Positions 35,255 to 44,255 of a DNA stretch of 64,000 nt are shown here, piece after piece. The stretch comes from Trinickia symbiotica (GTDB lineage Bacteria; Pseudomonadota; Gammaproteobacteria; Burkholderiales; Burkholderiaceae): positions 1 through 64,000 of the forward strand of contig NZ_PTIR01000023.1 in NCBI RefSeq assembly GCF_002934455.1. The letters are read 5' to 3'. Position 1 is the stretch's first letter, and each line of letters starts with the position of its first letter. A program made the position numbers and the translations under genes. Under the pieces are notes generated by a model, which worked only from the letters and a program-made list of their open reading frames with translations, was not told where the DNA came from and searched no databases.

Positions 35255-38200
35255 TCACTCGTGAGCCGCCTCTCCGTCGTCCGCCATCATCGCAGCGCCC
35301 GATTCCGCAATCCGTGCGACACCGCGCCGAAACGCTTCGAGTGCCTGCGCGCTCGCAGCGATTCCCTTCGCGCAGACCCGGTCCCGCAACGCGCTGCAGC
35401 GCCGGCTCGCCTCGCGCTCGCCGAGCGCGAGCAGCGCGCCGTTCACTCGATGCAGTGCTTGTAAGAACGACTCGGTGTCGCCACGTTTTGCGGCGGCGCA
35501 CAAACGCTCATCGTCCTCGGGCCAAGATGCGGCAAACACCGCGTGCAGCATTGCGGCGCGCGATTTGAGAGCGCCCGCGTGCGGCGCGTCCAGCAAATTC
35601 ATCGATGGAAAGCCTGGAGTTGAGAGCGGCAGGGATGAAGGCGACACGCGCAACGCTGGCTGCGACGACGCGAACACCCTATCGAGCGCCTCGCGCAGCC
35701 GCTCGAGCGAGAGCGGCTTCATGAGAAGCGCGGCGAAACCGCTGCGCCTTGCGTCGGCGGCCGCGTGCGGCGCGGCGGTATGCGCGATCACGGGCATCGT
35801 CATCCCTTCTTTGCGCAAAGCCGCGAGCAGTTCGCGGCCACCCATGAGAGGCATGCAGAGATCGGCCACGACGACGTCGCAGGCGTGCCGCTGGCAGGCG
35901 GCAAGCGCCTCCTGCCCGTCGGCTGCGACGGCGACCTGGCGATAGCCGAGCGCGTCGAGCTGGTCGGCGAGCAGCGCTCGGCTGACGGGATCGTCGTCGA
36001 CGACGAGGATCCGCGCGCCGCGATGTTCACAGCTTGGCGGCGAATGGGTATCGCGGCTCGTCTCTGGGCCGGGCACTGCACCGTCGCGCCCACAAGCGAC
36101 GAGGGCCAGCTCGAGCTTCGCCCAGCAAAGCGAAGTGATGTGCAGCGCGCCCGCGCGACGTTGCGGATGGAGCGGGCCGCGCTCGGAAACGACGACGACA
36201 TCGGCATACGCTGTAAGCGCCGCGCGCCAGGCTGGCGGAATGTCGTCGGCATGAGAGCCGAGCACGATGAGGGTACGCACGTCCGTCGCGGCGAGAGGCG
36301 CATCGGGGCGTGCTTCTTCGATCCGGGCTACCCCACCGAACCGGTGACGCAACCGGGCGAGGAGTGTGGCCCGCCAGGCCGCGTCGTCGCAAGCGACGGC
36401 GATCGCATCGAACTCCAGCGTCTCATCGATCGGTGCGGCCGCGCAGGCCTTCGCAGTCGGATTGCGTGACAGCGGCAGACGAACCGCGAAGACGGCGCCG
36501 CGCCCCTCCACGCTTTTCACGTCGATGCGGCCACCCATCAGATCGACGAGACGCCGGCTCAGCGACAACCCAAGGCCGGTGCCGCCGAAGCGGCGCCCGA
36601 TCGAACCGTCGGCCTGCACGAACGGCTCGAAGATGCGCGCGAGCTGACTTGCCGGAATGCCGATGCCCGAATCGGCGACGGACAGCACGACCATCTCGTC
36701 GCCGCCCGCCGCTTGCACCACCGTCGCGCGCAGCGTAATAGAGCCGCTTTGCGTGAACTTGCAGGCGTTGCCGAGCAGATTCGTCACGATCTGCGCGATG
36801 CGCAACCCATCGCCGTTCCAACTGCCGCCGATCGACGGATCGATGAGGCAGAGAAAGTGCAGCCCCTTGCCGGTGATCGCCGGCGCGAGCGTCTGCGCGC
36901 AACGCTCGACGACTTCGTCGAGCCGAAACGGTTCGAGGTGCAAGCTCAGCTCGCGCGCCTCGGCCTTCGACAGATCGAGCACATCGTCGACGAGCGAGAG
37001 CAAGGAATCGAACGCGCGCCTGACTGAGCCGACGCGCGCGGCCTGCGAAGGCGTCAGGGCCTCCATCGACAGCAGCTCGAGATTGCCGAGCGCGCCATAA
37101 AGCGGCGTGCGCAGCTCATGGCTGATCGTGGCGACGAGCATCGACTTGGCGCGACTCGCCTCGTCGGCGGCCTGCCGCGCACGGCGCAGCAGCCGGACGG
37201 TTTCCTTCTGGCGGCTGATGTCCGTGAGGCTGCAAAGCACGACCTCCTGCAGGCGATAGCGCGCACGCGCAAATGCCACGGCGAGCTCGCGGCGCATGCC
37301 GTCGGCCCCTGTTACGGACACCTCGGCGCTGCGAATGGTGCCGGTGGACGTCGGGCGCGAACCGCTGGACGCATCGACGAGCCCGTTGTGACGCGCGCCG
37401 CGGGACCCGCTGCCGGATGCCGCTCGCGTGGCGCGTCGGCGCCCTCGGCGTGCGCGGCGGCGCCTGCGCGGACGGGGCTCGAGTAGCCGCGCGTAGAAGC
37501 CAGCCTCGTCGGTCGATGCTGACAGCAATGCGCGCGCAATGTCGTTCTGCAAGACGATGCGGCTTGTCGCGGGATCGAATACGGTAAGGCCGACAGGTGC
37601 GGTGGCGAGCACCGTGCGGCTGAACGCCTCGCTTTCGAAGACGCTTTGCGCGCGCAGGCGGAGCGGCGCGAGCACAAACCGGTCGATCAGCAGAACGAAC
37701 GCCCACTGCACCGCGAGCACGACCGAAGTCAGCGCGACGGTCCAACCGATCGGCCCTTTGAGATTGGCCGCGATCGTGCGCCAATCGAAGGCCGACACCG
37801 CGATCCATTCTGGCCCGGCAATACGCTGGATGATGAAGAAATCGCCGCCGCGACGTACGAGCCGTACGCGCTCGTCGGCGACCTCGAAGACGGACGGTTT
37901 CGCAGCCAATGCGTGCATCCAGCGCTCGCCGCGCGGATTCGATTCGTCGATGCCGATCAGATGGCGGCGATCGCGCGACACCATGAAGAAATCGGGATCG
38001 TGCACCGCCGGCTGGAAGAGCCGGGGGATCTGTCTGGCCGGCAGCGTCACGGCGAGCACGGCCAGGCGCTCGTCGCCGCGATAGATCGGCGCCGCGTAGT
38101 GCTTGACGAGGGCACCGTACATGTCCGAGTCGTGGAGCGTGACCCAGAACACCCGATCGCGGCGCAGCAAGGCGTCCGCGTGATTGCCGAGCTCCGCGTC

Positions 38201-38923
38201 GACGTGGGCGACATAGCGGTCGATGAGGGCCTGGATGCCGTCCGAGGCGGGCCGCGCGGCCGCGCTCTCGTTTTCGTTGCGCCCTGGCGCGGGCGTGGGC
38301 GCCTCAGTTCTCTCCACGTGCGCGCCGCCCATGAGCCTCTCGTTGCGCAGCGGCGGCCAGGCCGCCAGAAAGCGCCGATCCTCGGTATAGAGAAAGCCGC
38401 CGATGTCGTCAGCCGCTTCTTGCCGCCTCAACAGCGAGCGCGGCGAAATTTCGCGCACGAGCCGCAGCAGGCCGGCGAGACGCTCGCGATCCTCGGGCGC
38501 CGTCAGCGTCGAAACGATCGTGAACGGCGCCGCACCGAGGTCCTGCCCCGTGACGACGATGCCGCCGTTTTGCGCGAGCAGCCGCGAATAGCGGTCGACA
38601 GGCACGATATCGCGCTCGTGCACGGCGCTGAGCGCCTCATAGGTTTCGACCGTATGCCGCAAGCGCGCCTGATTGCGCTCGACCGACGCGTTGACGAAGT
38701 CGCGCTGCGCGAGGAAGCCGGCACGCCAGTCGTCGATGCAGCGCGTATAACGATGCGCGATGCCGGCGATGGCGGCCGCGAGGATTGAAAGCGTCAGTAC
38801 GGCGCCGCCGCCGAACAGCAGCGTGCGATCGTAGAGGCCGGCGAGCGATGCGTTTTCGGCGGACCGGCGCAGGCGCTTGCGCCATGCGGCCAGCCTGCGC
38901 GACCACGAGCGTTTTCGGTTCAT
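35255..38923 (-). CDS. Hybrid sensor histidine kinase with receiver and Hpt-like end
   Basis: A 1222-residue inner-membrane kinase. Order: transmembrane helix near residues 33-57, periplasmic sensor of about 330 residues, second helix near 390-412, a PAS-like region interrupted by an Arg-rich stretch (about 479-510), HisKA with phospho-acceptor His in ATISHELRTPL (near 604), HATPase with NLLGNACKF and GGTGLGLS, a receiver with ILVVDDDP (near 973) and Asp in VVADLCMPLMGG (near 1019), and a C-terminal Hpt-like bundle with His in LHRVNGALLALG (near 1159). In the Hpt motif an Asn replaces the usual Lys. The layout resembles BvgS/RcsC-type relays. No response regulator gene is adjacent. Confidence 0.9.
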   Translation of the reverse strand: MNRKRSWSRRLAAWRKRLRRSAENASLAGLYDRTLLFGGGAVLTLSILAAAIAGIAHRYTRCIDDWRAGFLAQRDFVNASVERNQARLRHTVETYEALSAVHERDIVPVDRYSRLLAQNGGIVVTGQDLGAAPFTIVSTLTAPEDRERLAGLLRLVREISPRSLLRRQEAADDIGGFLYTEDRRFLAAWPPLRNERLMGGAHVERTEAPTPAPGRNENESAAARPASDGIQALIDRYVAHVDAELGNHADALLRRDRVFWVTLHDSDMYGALVKHYAAPIYRGDERLAVLAVTLPARQIPRLFQPAVHDPDFFMVSRDRRHLIGIDESNPRGERWMHALAAKPSVFEVADERVRLVRRGGDFFIIQRIAGPEWIAVSAFDWRTIAANLKGPIGWTVALTSVVLAVQWAFVLLIDRFVLAPLRLRAQSVFESEAFSRTVLATAPVGLTVFDPATSRIVLQNDIARALLSASTDEAGFYARLLEPRPRRRRRARRGRRRATRAASGSGSRGARHNGLVDASSGSRPTSTGTIRSAEVSVTGADGMRRELAVAFARARYRLQEVVLCSLTDISRQKETVRLLRRARQAADEASRAKSMLVATISHELRTPLYGALGNLELLSMEALTPSQAARVGSVRRAFDSLLSLVDDVLDLSKAEARELSLHLEPFRLDEVVERCAQTLAPAITGKGLHFLCLIDPSIGGSWNGDGLRIAQIVTNLLGNACKFTQSGSITLRATVVQAAGGDEMVVLSVADSGIGIPASQLARIFEPFVQADGSIGRRFGGTGLGLSLSRRLVDLMGGRIDVKSVEGRGAVFAVRLPLSRNPTAKACAAAPIDETLEFDAIAVACDDAAWRATLLARLRHRFGGVARIEEARPDAPLAATDVRTLIVLGSHADDIPPAWRAALTAYADVVVVSERGPLHPQRRAGALHITSLCWAKLELALVACGRDGAVPGPETSRDTHSPPSCEHRGARILVVDDDPVSRALLADQLDALGYRQVAVAADGQEALAACQRHACDVVVADLCMPLMGGRELLAALRKEGMTMPVIAHTAAPHAAADARRSGFAALLMKPLSLERLREALDRVFASSQPALRVSPSSLPLSTPGFPSMNLLDAPHAGALKSRAAMLHAVFAASWPEDDERLCAAAKRGDTESFLQALHRVNGALLALGEREASRRCSALRDRVCAKGIAASAQALEAFRRGVARIAESGAAMMADDGEAAHE

Positions 38924-39141
38924 CGGCGCGAAGTCCTTGTGGCGCCTCGAACTGGGCGCCGCTAGCGTAGTTAGTGAGAGGCCGTTACGCTAGCCAAGTC
39001 GAGCGGCGATCTAACAGAGAATGCCAAAAGATAGGACGATCGCTCAGTGTAAGGCGCGGGCGGCGAGCGACGAAGGAGCGACGAACGAGCGTTGATCGGC
39101 GCCGCGCCGGTCTTTGTCGCGGTCAGCGCTTCCCGGCGCGC

Positions 39142-40053
39142 TCACACGCGGGCGGTGCGCTCGCGCTTGCGCACGAACGGCAAGCGCCGCAGCATATTGA
39201 AGGCGATGAGATTACCCGTCACGACGAGCAGGAGACCGACGACGGCTGAAGGAGACCAGCGGTAGCCTTCGAACACCGTCGAGACGGCGAGCGCGACGAA
39301 CGGAAACAGCACCGTGCAGTAGGCGGCCCGCTCCGGACCGATGCGTCCGACGAGCGTCAGGTAGGTCGTAAAGCCGATGACCGAGCCCGGTATGGCCAGA
39401 TAGACGAGCGCGCCGAGGTAGCGGGCCGTCGATTCGGGCTCGAAAGAGAGACCCGCCGCGAAGCTGCCGGCCGTTAGGATCGCGGCGCCGATCAGCATCG
39501 CCCAGCCGTTCGTGACGGTCGGGTGCAGCCCCATCGCCTGCATGCGGCTCGAAAGGAGATTGCCGGCCGAAAACGACATCGTGCCGATGAGCGTAATCAC
39601 GAGCCCCACCCACATCGCATGATCGTTCGCATGCCCGACCATCTGGGGCGCAAAAAGACACAGAATGCCGATCAGGCCGAGCACCGCGCCGACGATCGCG
39701 CTTGGCTGCAGCGTACGGCCCATAAACATGCGCCCGTTGATCGCATTGAAGAGTGGGGCCGTCGAGAAAACGACGGCCACGAGCCCGCTCGGGACGATCT
39801 GCTCGGCGTAGTAGAAGCAGAGAAAATTCACGCAAAAGAGCGCGAGACCCTGCGAGAAAAGCAGCGGCCAAGCCTTGCGCGGCGGCAACAGCGGGCGGCG
39901 CATGAGACGCACGAGCGCCAGCATGACGAGCGCGGCGAGCCAGAAGCGAAAGGCGATCGAGACCGAGGGCGCGACGACGCCGGTCTGCCATTTGATCGCG
40001 ATCCAGGTCGTGCCCCAGATCAATACGGTGGCGAAATAAAGCAAGAGATTCAT
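39142..40053 (-). CDS. EamA/DMT-family exporter
   Basis: A 303-residue protein with 10 hydrophobic segments in two repeats of five, the EamA layout. The family start MNLLLYFATVLIWGTTWIAI fixes ATG 40053. Such proteins export amino acids or other small metabolites; the substrate is unknown. It is divergent from an AraC-family regulator gene which may control it. Confidence 0.9.
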   Translation of the reverse strand: MNLLLYFATVLIWGTTWIAIKWQTGVVAPSVSIAFRFWLAALVMLALVRLMRRPLLPPRKAWPLLFSQGLALFCVNFLCFYYAEQIVPSGLVAVVFSTAPLFNAINGRMFMGRTLQPSAIVGAVLGLIGILCLFAPQMVGHANDHAMWVGLVITLIGTMSFSAGNLLSSRMQAMGLHPTVTNGWAMLIGAAILTAGSFAAGLSFEPESTARYLGALVYLAIPGSVIGFTTYLTLVGRIGPERAAYCTVLFPFVALAVSTVFEGYRWSPSAVVGLLLVVTGNLIAFNMLRRLPFVRKRERTARV

Positions 40054-40270
40054 GTTCGAGTCCGATTTGTCTTTTGGCCGGAAGCCCGCCAGCCGCACGC
40101 AAACGGGCGTGCGCAGGCGGACCGACGGCGAAATCGAGTCCGACTATGCATCGCCGGCCGCTCCAGGCGTTGTCCAGCCTTGCGGTTTTTTCGGGACAGA
40201 AAGGCGCCGAACGCGCTGGCTCGCTATACTCGGAACTCCTCGATTGATCGTTACGAATTGCATTTTTGCC

Positions 40271-41251
40271 GTGGATGCGAGCCTGTTCCTGACCACCGCC
40301 GATCGCGCCGGCGCACCTTCGGCGTGCGCCGCGCCCGACGCCGCCCTCGCGGCCGGTGCGCGCGTGGACGAGCCGCCGTTTGGCATGCACTCGATCGGCC
40401 GCACGCTCGCCGAGGCCAACGCGACGCTCGAGCGTTTCGCCTGGCTCGGCGATCGGCTCGCGGCAGCTGTCTGGCGGCGCGACATCGTCGAGGCCGAAAC
40501 GGCTTACGACAATCCAGGCCACCATACGCTCTCGTGTTACCTCGACGGCGGTCATCGGACCGAGCGACAAAAGCTGCCGGGACGGTATGGCGCGCCGCAG
40601 CGGCTTTGCGCGCTACCGAGCGATCATGAATCGCGCTGGTGGGTACGCGGGTACATGCATTTCGTGCATCTTTACTTCCTGCCCGAGCATTTCACGCGCC
40701 GGGCCATCCGCGAGCTCGACCGCGAGCCGCGCGAGCTCACGCTCGCCGATCGGACTTACTTCGAGGACGCGCGGCTGGCGGCGCTCTGTCAATCGCTCGC
40801 CGTCGCGCCGTGGGACGACCCCGACGATCGGCTGCGCGCCAACGAAGCCGCGCACGAGATCCTGAGCCTGTTGCTGCGCGGCCAGGCCGTGCGCCGGGAA
40901 GACGCGCCCGTCACGGGCGGGCTCGCCCCGGCGACGCGCCGCCGCGTACGCGAATACATCGACGCTCACCTGTCGCGCTCGGTCACGCTCGGGGAACTCG
41001 CCGACGTGGCCTGCCTGTCGGAATTTCACTTCTCGCGCATGTTTCGCGCATCGTTCGGCATGCCGCCGCATGCGTGGATCGCCGAGCAACGCATCGAACG
41101 CGCACGGGCGCTGCTGCGCTCGACGACGCTTGCGCTCGATCGGGTTGCGGCCGAATGTGGCTATGCGAACACCAGCCACCTCGGCCACCGGTTTCGCGCG
41201 GTCGTGGGCGCCTCCCCGCTCGGCTTTCGGCGCGCAATGAACGCCGCTTGA
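40271..41251 (+). CDS. AraC-family transcriptional regulator
   Basis: A regulator of about 326 residues with a C-terminal AraC/XylS DNA-binding domain: first helix-turn-helix around SVTLGELADVACLSEFHFSR and second around TLALDRVAAECGYANTSHLG. The N-terminal 200 residues are not recognised; a cupin-like sensor is possible. The start is uncertain: GTG 40271 and TTG 40244 are both in frame behind a TATACT -10-like box at 40225-40230. It is divergent from the DMT exporter and could regulate it. Confidence 0.85.
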   Translation: MDASLFLTTADRAGAPSACAAPDAALAAGARVDEPPFGMHSIGRTLAEANATLERFAWLGDRLAAAVWRRDIVEAETAYDNPGHHTLSCYLDGGHRTERQKLPGRYGAPQRLCALPSDHESRWWVRGYMHFVHLYFLPEHFTRRAIRELDREPRELTLADRTYFEDARLAALCQSLAVAPWDDPDDRLRANEAAHEILSLLLRGQAVRREDAPVTGGLAPATRRRVREYIDAHLSRSVTLGELADVACLSEFHFSRMFRASFGMPPHAWIAEQRIERARALLRSTTLALDRVAAECGYANTSHLGHRFRAVVGASPLGFRRAMNAA

Positions 41252-41287
41252 ATCCCCTTCCCTCGTTCTTGACCCGCATGTAGGTGC

Positions 41288-41329
41288 GCTATCGCATCGA
41301 TAGCCACCCATCGTTATCGCCGCGATGGG
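41288..41329 (+). promoter_or_regulatory. Two inverted repeats upstream of mntH
   Basis: GCTATCG-CAT-CGATAGC (41288-41304) is a perfect seven-base inverted repeat, followed three bases later by CCCATCG-nine bases-CGATGGG (41307-41329). They lie 88-129 bases before mntH and share CATCG/CGATG words. One or both could bind a manganese-responsive repressor; a weak terminator for the AraC gene is an alternative for the second. Confidence 0.45.
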
Positions 41330-41416
41330 AACGTTCAATTGTTCTTTTTTCGCGGCGCACGGCACCATTCGTCGTAACAGGGTTGAAGCAACGAAAGCGT
41401 GACGACGAGGTGTGCG

Positions 41417-42727
41417 ATGACGACAGCACAATTGCAGCTGGGAATGACGGAAAGAGCGACGCAGGCGATCGGCGCCGCGCTCGCCCCGCGCGGCACGAGC
41501 CTGCGCTCGGCGCTGCTCTTCGCCGGCCCCGCCGTCGTCGCCTCCATCGCCTACATGGATCCGGGCAACTTCGCCGCCAACATCCAGGCCGGATCGCAGT
41601 ACGGCTACTCGCTGCTCTGGGTCGTCGCCGTCGCCAACGTCATCGCGATGCTGTTTCAGGCGCTCTCGGCCAAGCTCGGTATCGTCACGGGCCGCAATCT
41701 CGCCGAAATGAGCCGCGAGCATTTTTCTCGGCCCGTCGTCTACGCGATGTGGGCCGTCAGCGAAATTGCCGCGATGGCCACGGACCTCGCCGAATTTCTC
41801 GGCGGCGCGATCGGCCTCTCGCTGCTTTTCCATTTGCCCTTGTGGGCCGGCATGATCGTGACGGGGATCGTCACGTATGGCATCCTCGCGGCCGAAAAAC
41901 GCGGATTTCGGCCGATGGAACTCATCATCGGCGGGTTGATTGCCGCCGTTGCGCTCTCGTACGTGATCGAGCTTTCGATCGTCGATGTGGACTGGCAACA
42001 AGCCGTGCACGGCGCCACCGTGCCGCAATTGCCGGGCGCCGGGGCGTTGTCGGTCGCCGTGGCGATGCTCGGCGCGACCGTCATGCCGCATGCCATCTAC
42101 CTGCATTCCGGACTCACGCAGAACCGCGCGCCGGCGCGCAACAACGCCAGTCGCCTCAAGCTGCTGCGCTTTTCGAATTGGGAAGTGGTCATCGCGCTTT
42201 CGGTCGCCGGGCTCGTCAATATGGCGATGATCGTCATGGCGTCGGGCGCGTTTCACGACGGGCACGCCGACGTGGCGCAGATCGAGACCGCCTATCACAG
42301 CCTCGTGCCCCTCTTCGGCGCCGGCGCGGCTGCCGTGTTCCTTATTGCGTTGATCGCGTCGGGCGTGTCCAGCTCCGTCGTCGGGACGATGGCCGGGCAG
42401 ATGATCATGCAGGGCTTTGTCGGCTTCCGGATTCCTGTCGGCCTGCGCCGCCTCGTCACGATGGTGCCGGCCATCATCGTCGTCGCGCTCGGCGCCAATG
42501 CTACCGAAGCACTCGTCTACAGCCAGATCGTGCTCAGTCTCGCGCTGCCGGTGCCGATGATCGCCCTCCTCGTATTGACGAATCGGCGCGACATCATGGG
42601 GCCTTTCGCCAACACAGGCACGGTGCGGCTTGCCGCCGTGGGGGCGACCGCGTTGATCGTCGTGCTCAACGTCGTGCTCGTGTTGCAGACGCTCGGTGTG
42701 GCGGTACCGGGGTTGGGCGCGCCTTGA
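41417..42727 (+). CDS. mntH: Manganese transporter MntH, canonical NRAMP
   Basis: A 436-residue, proton-coupled divalent metal importer with 11 hydrophobic segments. The canonical metal site is present: DPGN at residues 48-51 (helix 1) and MPH at 223-225 (helix 6). GAGG lies seven bases before ATG 41417. It probably imports Mn2+ and Fe2+. Its contrast with the altered NRAMP paralogue at 32.3 kb suggests the two have different substrates. Confidence 0.95.
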   Translation: MTTAQLQLGMTERATQAIGAALAPRGTSLRSALLFAGPAVVASIAYMDPGNFAANIQAGSQYGYSLLWVVAVANVIAMLFQALSAKLGIVTGRNLAEMSREHFSRPVVYAMWAVSEIAAMATDLAEFLGGAIGLSLLFHLPLWAGMIVTGIVTYGILAAEKRGFRPMELIIGGLIAAVALSYVIELSIVDVDWQQAVHGATVPQLPGAGALSVAVAMLGATVMPHAIYLHSGLTQNRAPARNNASRLKLLRFSNWEVVIALSVAGLVNMAMIVMASGAFHDGHADVAQIETAYHSLVPLFGAGAAAVFLIALIASGVSSSVVGTMAGQMIMQGFVGFRIPVGLRRLVTMVPAIIVVALGANATEALVYSQIVLSLALPVPMIALLVLTNRRDIMGPFANTGTVRLAAVGATALIVVLNVVLVLQTLGVAVPGLGAP

Positions 42728-42898
42728 GTGGCGCGGATTGTTCACTTGGGCACACCAGTGATTTCATATCGCGCGTATTTATTCGTGACATGTCGCCTTT
42801 TAGACTGGTTTCATGCAGCAACAGTCGGCGCCGTTCCGGGTACGGGCAGCAGCGGCTCCGGAGGCCGGCGGCGGCATTTGAAACGATTGGAGGTTGCC

Positions 42899-43108
42899 AT
42901 GTTCGCGACATCGGAATATCTCGCGCTCGACGAAATGAAGAAGCTCGTCGAATGGACGCAGGCTTGGTACGAAGAAGCGCTTTCGGCCAACTACGTCGAG
43001 GAACCCTATCAGCCCGAGGCTGAGGTACTGACCCGTATGCATCAGTACTTCCGGTTTGGTCTGACGCCGGAAGAGGCGGTGCAGGCGTGCTTTGGCCCCA
43101 AGCACTGA
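42899..43108 (+). CDS. Small acidic conserved-type protein, unknown
   Basis: A 69-residue acidic protein, probably all helical, with no Cys pair, signal or membrane segment. GGAGG lies just before ATG 42899, which makes it a credible gene; the longer open frame upstream is not used. I do not recognise its family. It stands alone between mntH and a convergent GNAT gene. Confidence 0.7.
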   Translation: MFATSEYLALDEMKKLVEWTQAWYEEALSANYVEEPYQPEAEVLTRMHQYFRFGLTPEEAVQACFGPKH

Positions 43109-43161
43109 AGCGTGAACGGGTTCAGAAGAAGTTCGAAGTCGGCCGGGCCGCTCGCCGGTTT

Positions 43162-43641
43162 TCAGAGCGATCGTCGATACATCACGAAACCCGGTTTGTC
43201 CGCTACGGAATCGTAGAGCCGCATTGCGGTGTGGTTGGTTTCGTGCGTGTGCCAGTAGACGCGTTCGGCGCGCGCGGCACGCGCTTCGGCGTAGACCGCT
43301 TCGATCAACGCGCGGCCGACGCCCTTGCCGCGCTCGCTCTCGAGCGTAAATAGATCCTGCAGATAGCAGAGCGGGCCGGCGAGCGTCGTACTGCGGTGAT
43401 AAAGAAAATGCACGAGGCCGACGAGGGCCTCGCCGCGCTGCGCGACGAACGCGTGCATGGGCTCGTAGCCGTCGAAGAACCGCGACCACGTCAGATTCGT
43501 GATCTCCCGCGGCAAGGCCGTATCGCCGAAACGGCCATAGAACCGGTTGTAGCCGTCCCATAACGGGAGCCAACGGTCAAAATCGTTTTCCTCGATAGCG
43601 CGTACGATCAGCGGCGCGTCGTTGTTCAATGATGCGTTCAC
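43162..43641 (-). CDS. GNAT-family N-acetyltransferase
   Basis: A 159-residue acetyltransferase with acetyl-CoA loop LESERGKGVGRALIEAVYAEA (about residues 94-114, seen as ESERGKGVGRAL) and the YWHTHETNHTAMRLYD block typical of this subgroup. Start is GTG 43641. The substrate is unknown. Tail-to-tail with the small acidic protein. Confidence 0.88.
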   Translation of the reverse strand: MNASLNNDAPLIVRAIEENDFDRWLPLWDGYNRFYGRFGDTALPREITNLTWSRFFDGYEPMHAFVAQRGEALVGLVHFLYHRSTTLAGPLCYLQDLFTLESERGKGVGRALIEAVYAEARAARAERVYWHTHETNHTAMRLYDSVADKPGFVMYRRSL

Positions 43642-43778
43642 TCGAGTTGTCCTATTCTGCAGGTTCTGTAGGCGCGACGAGAGGGCATGCTAGCACGCAT
43701 GCGCGCTGTCGATTTCTCCCAGCCTCGATCGTCGCGTAGGATCGGAGGCTCATCCTCCGTTCACTCCGGGAGTCGATC

Positions 43779-44225
43779 ATGTCTACACAAACTGTCCGTC
43801 TGCATCGAGTCATTCGGGCCACGCCCGAGCGCATCTATCGCGCATTCCTCGACGCGAATGCAATGTCGAAGTGGCTTCCGCCGAATGGGTTCACCGGCAA
43901 GGTTCATGAGCTCGATGCCAAGGTGGGGGGCGGCTACAGGATGTCGTTCACGAACTTCACGACGGGCGATAGCCATTCTTTCGGCGGCGAGTATCTCGAG
44001 CTCGTGCCGCATGAGCGACTTCGGTATACAGCACAGTTCGACGATCCGAACTTGCCGGGGACCATGCAGACGACCGTGTCGCTACGGGCTGTGATCTTTG
44101 GAACAGAGCTCCATGTCGTGCAGGAAGGTATTCCGGAAGTCCTTCCCGCCGAAGCGTGCTATCTCGGGTGGCAGGAGTCGCTTGCGTTGCTCGCCTTGTT
44201 GGTGGAGGCCGAGATTCGGCAGTAG
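43779..44225 (+). CDS. SRPBCC/AHSA1-family protein
   Basis: A 148-residue cytoplasmic protein of the START-like SRPBCC superfamily (activator-of-Hsp90-ATPase-like). Typical features are the N-terminal RVIRATPERIYRAFLDANAM, the WLPPNGFTGKVHELDAKVGG block and the closing EACYLGWQESLALLALLVE helix. A GGGAG site precedes the ATG. These proteins bind hydrophobic ligands; no function can be assigned. Confidence 0.9.
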   Translation: MSTQTVRLHRVIRATPERIYRAFLDANAMSKWLPPNGFTGKVHELDAKVGGGYRMSFTNFTTGDSHSFGGEYLELVPHERLRYTAQFDDPNLPGTMQTTVSLRAVIFGTELHVVQEGIPEVLPAEACYLGWQESLALLALLVEAEIRQ

Positions 44226-44255
44226 TTGAATGGCCGCTCACACGAGCGGCCTATC

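Noticed and set aside
40613-42745. 710-codon frame on the minus strand
   Set aside because: Antisense to the AraC and mntH genes; low-complexity charged composition.
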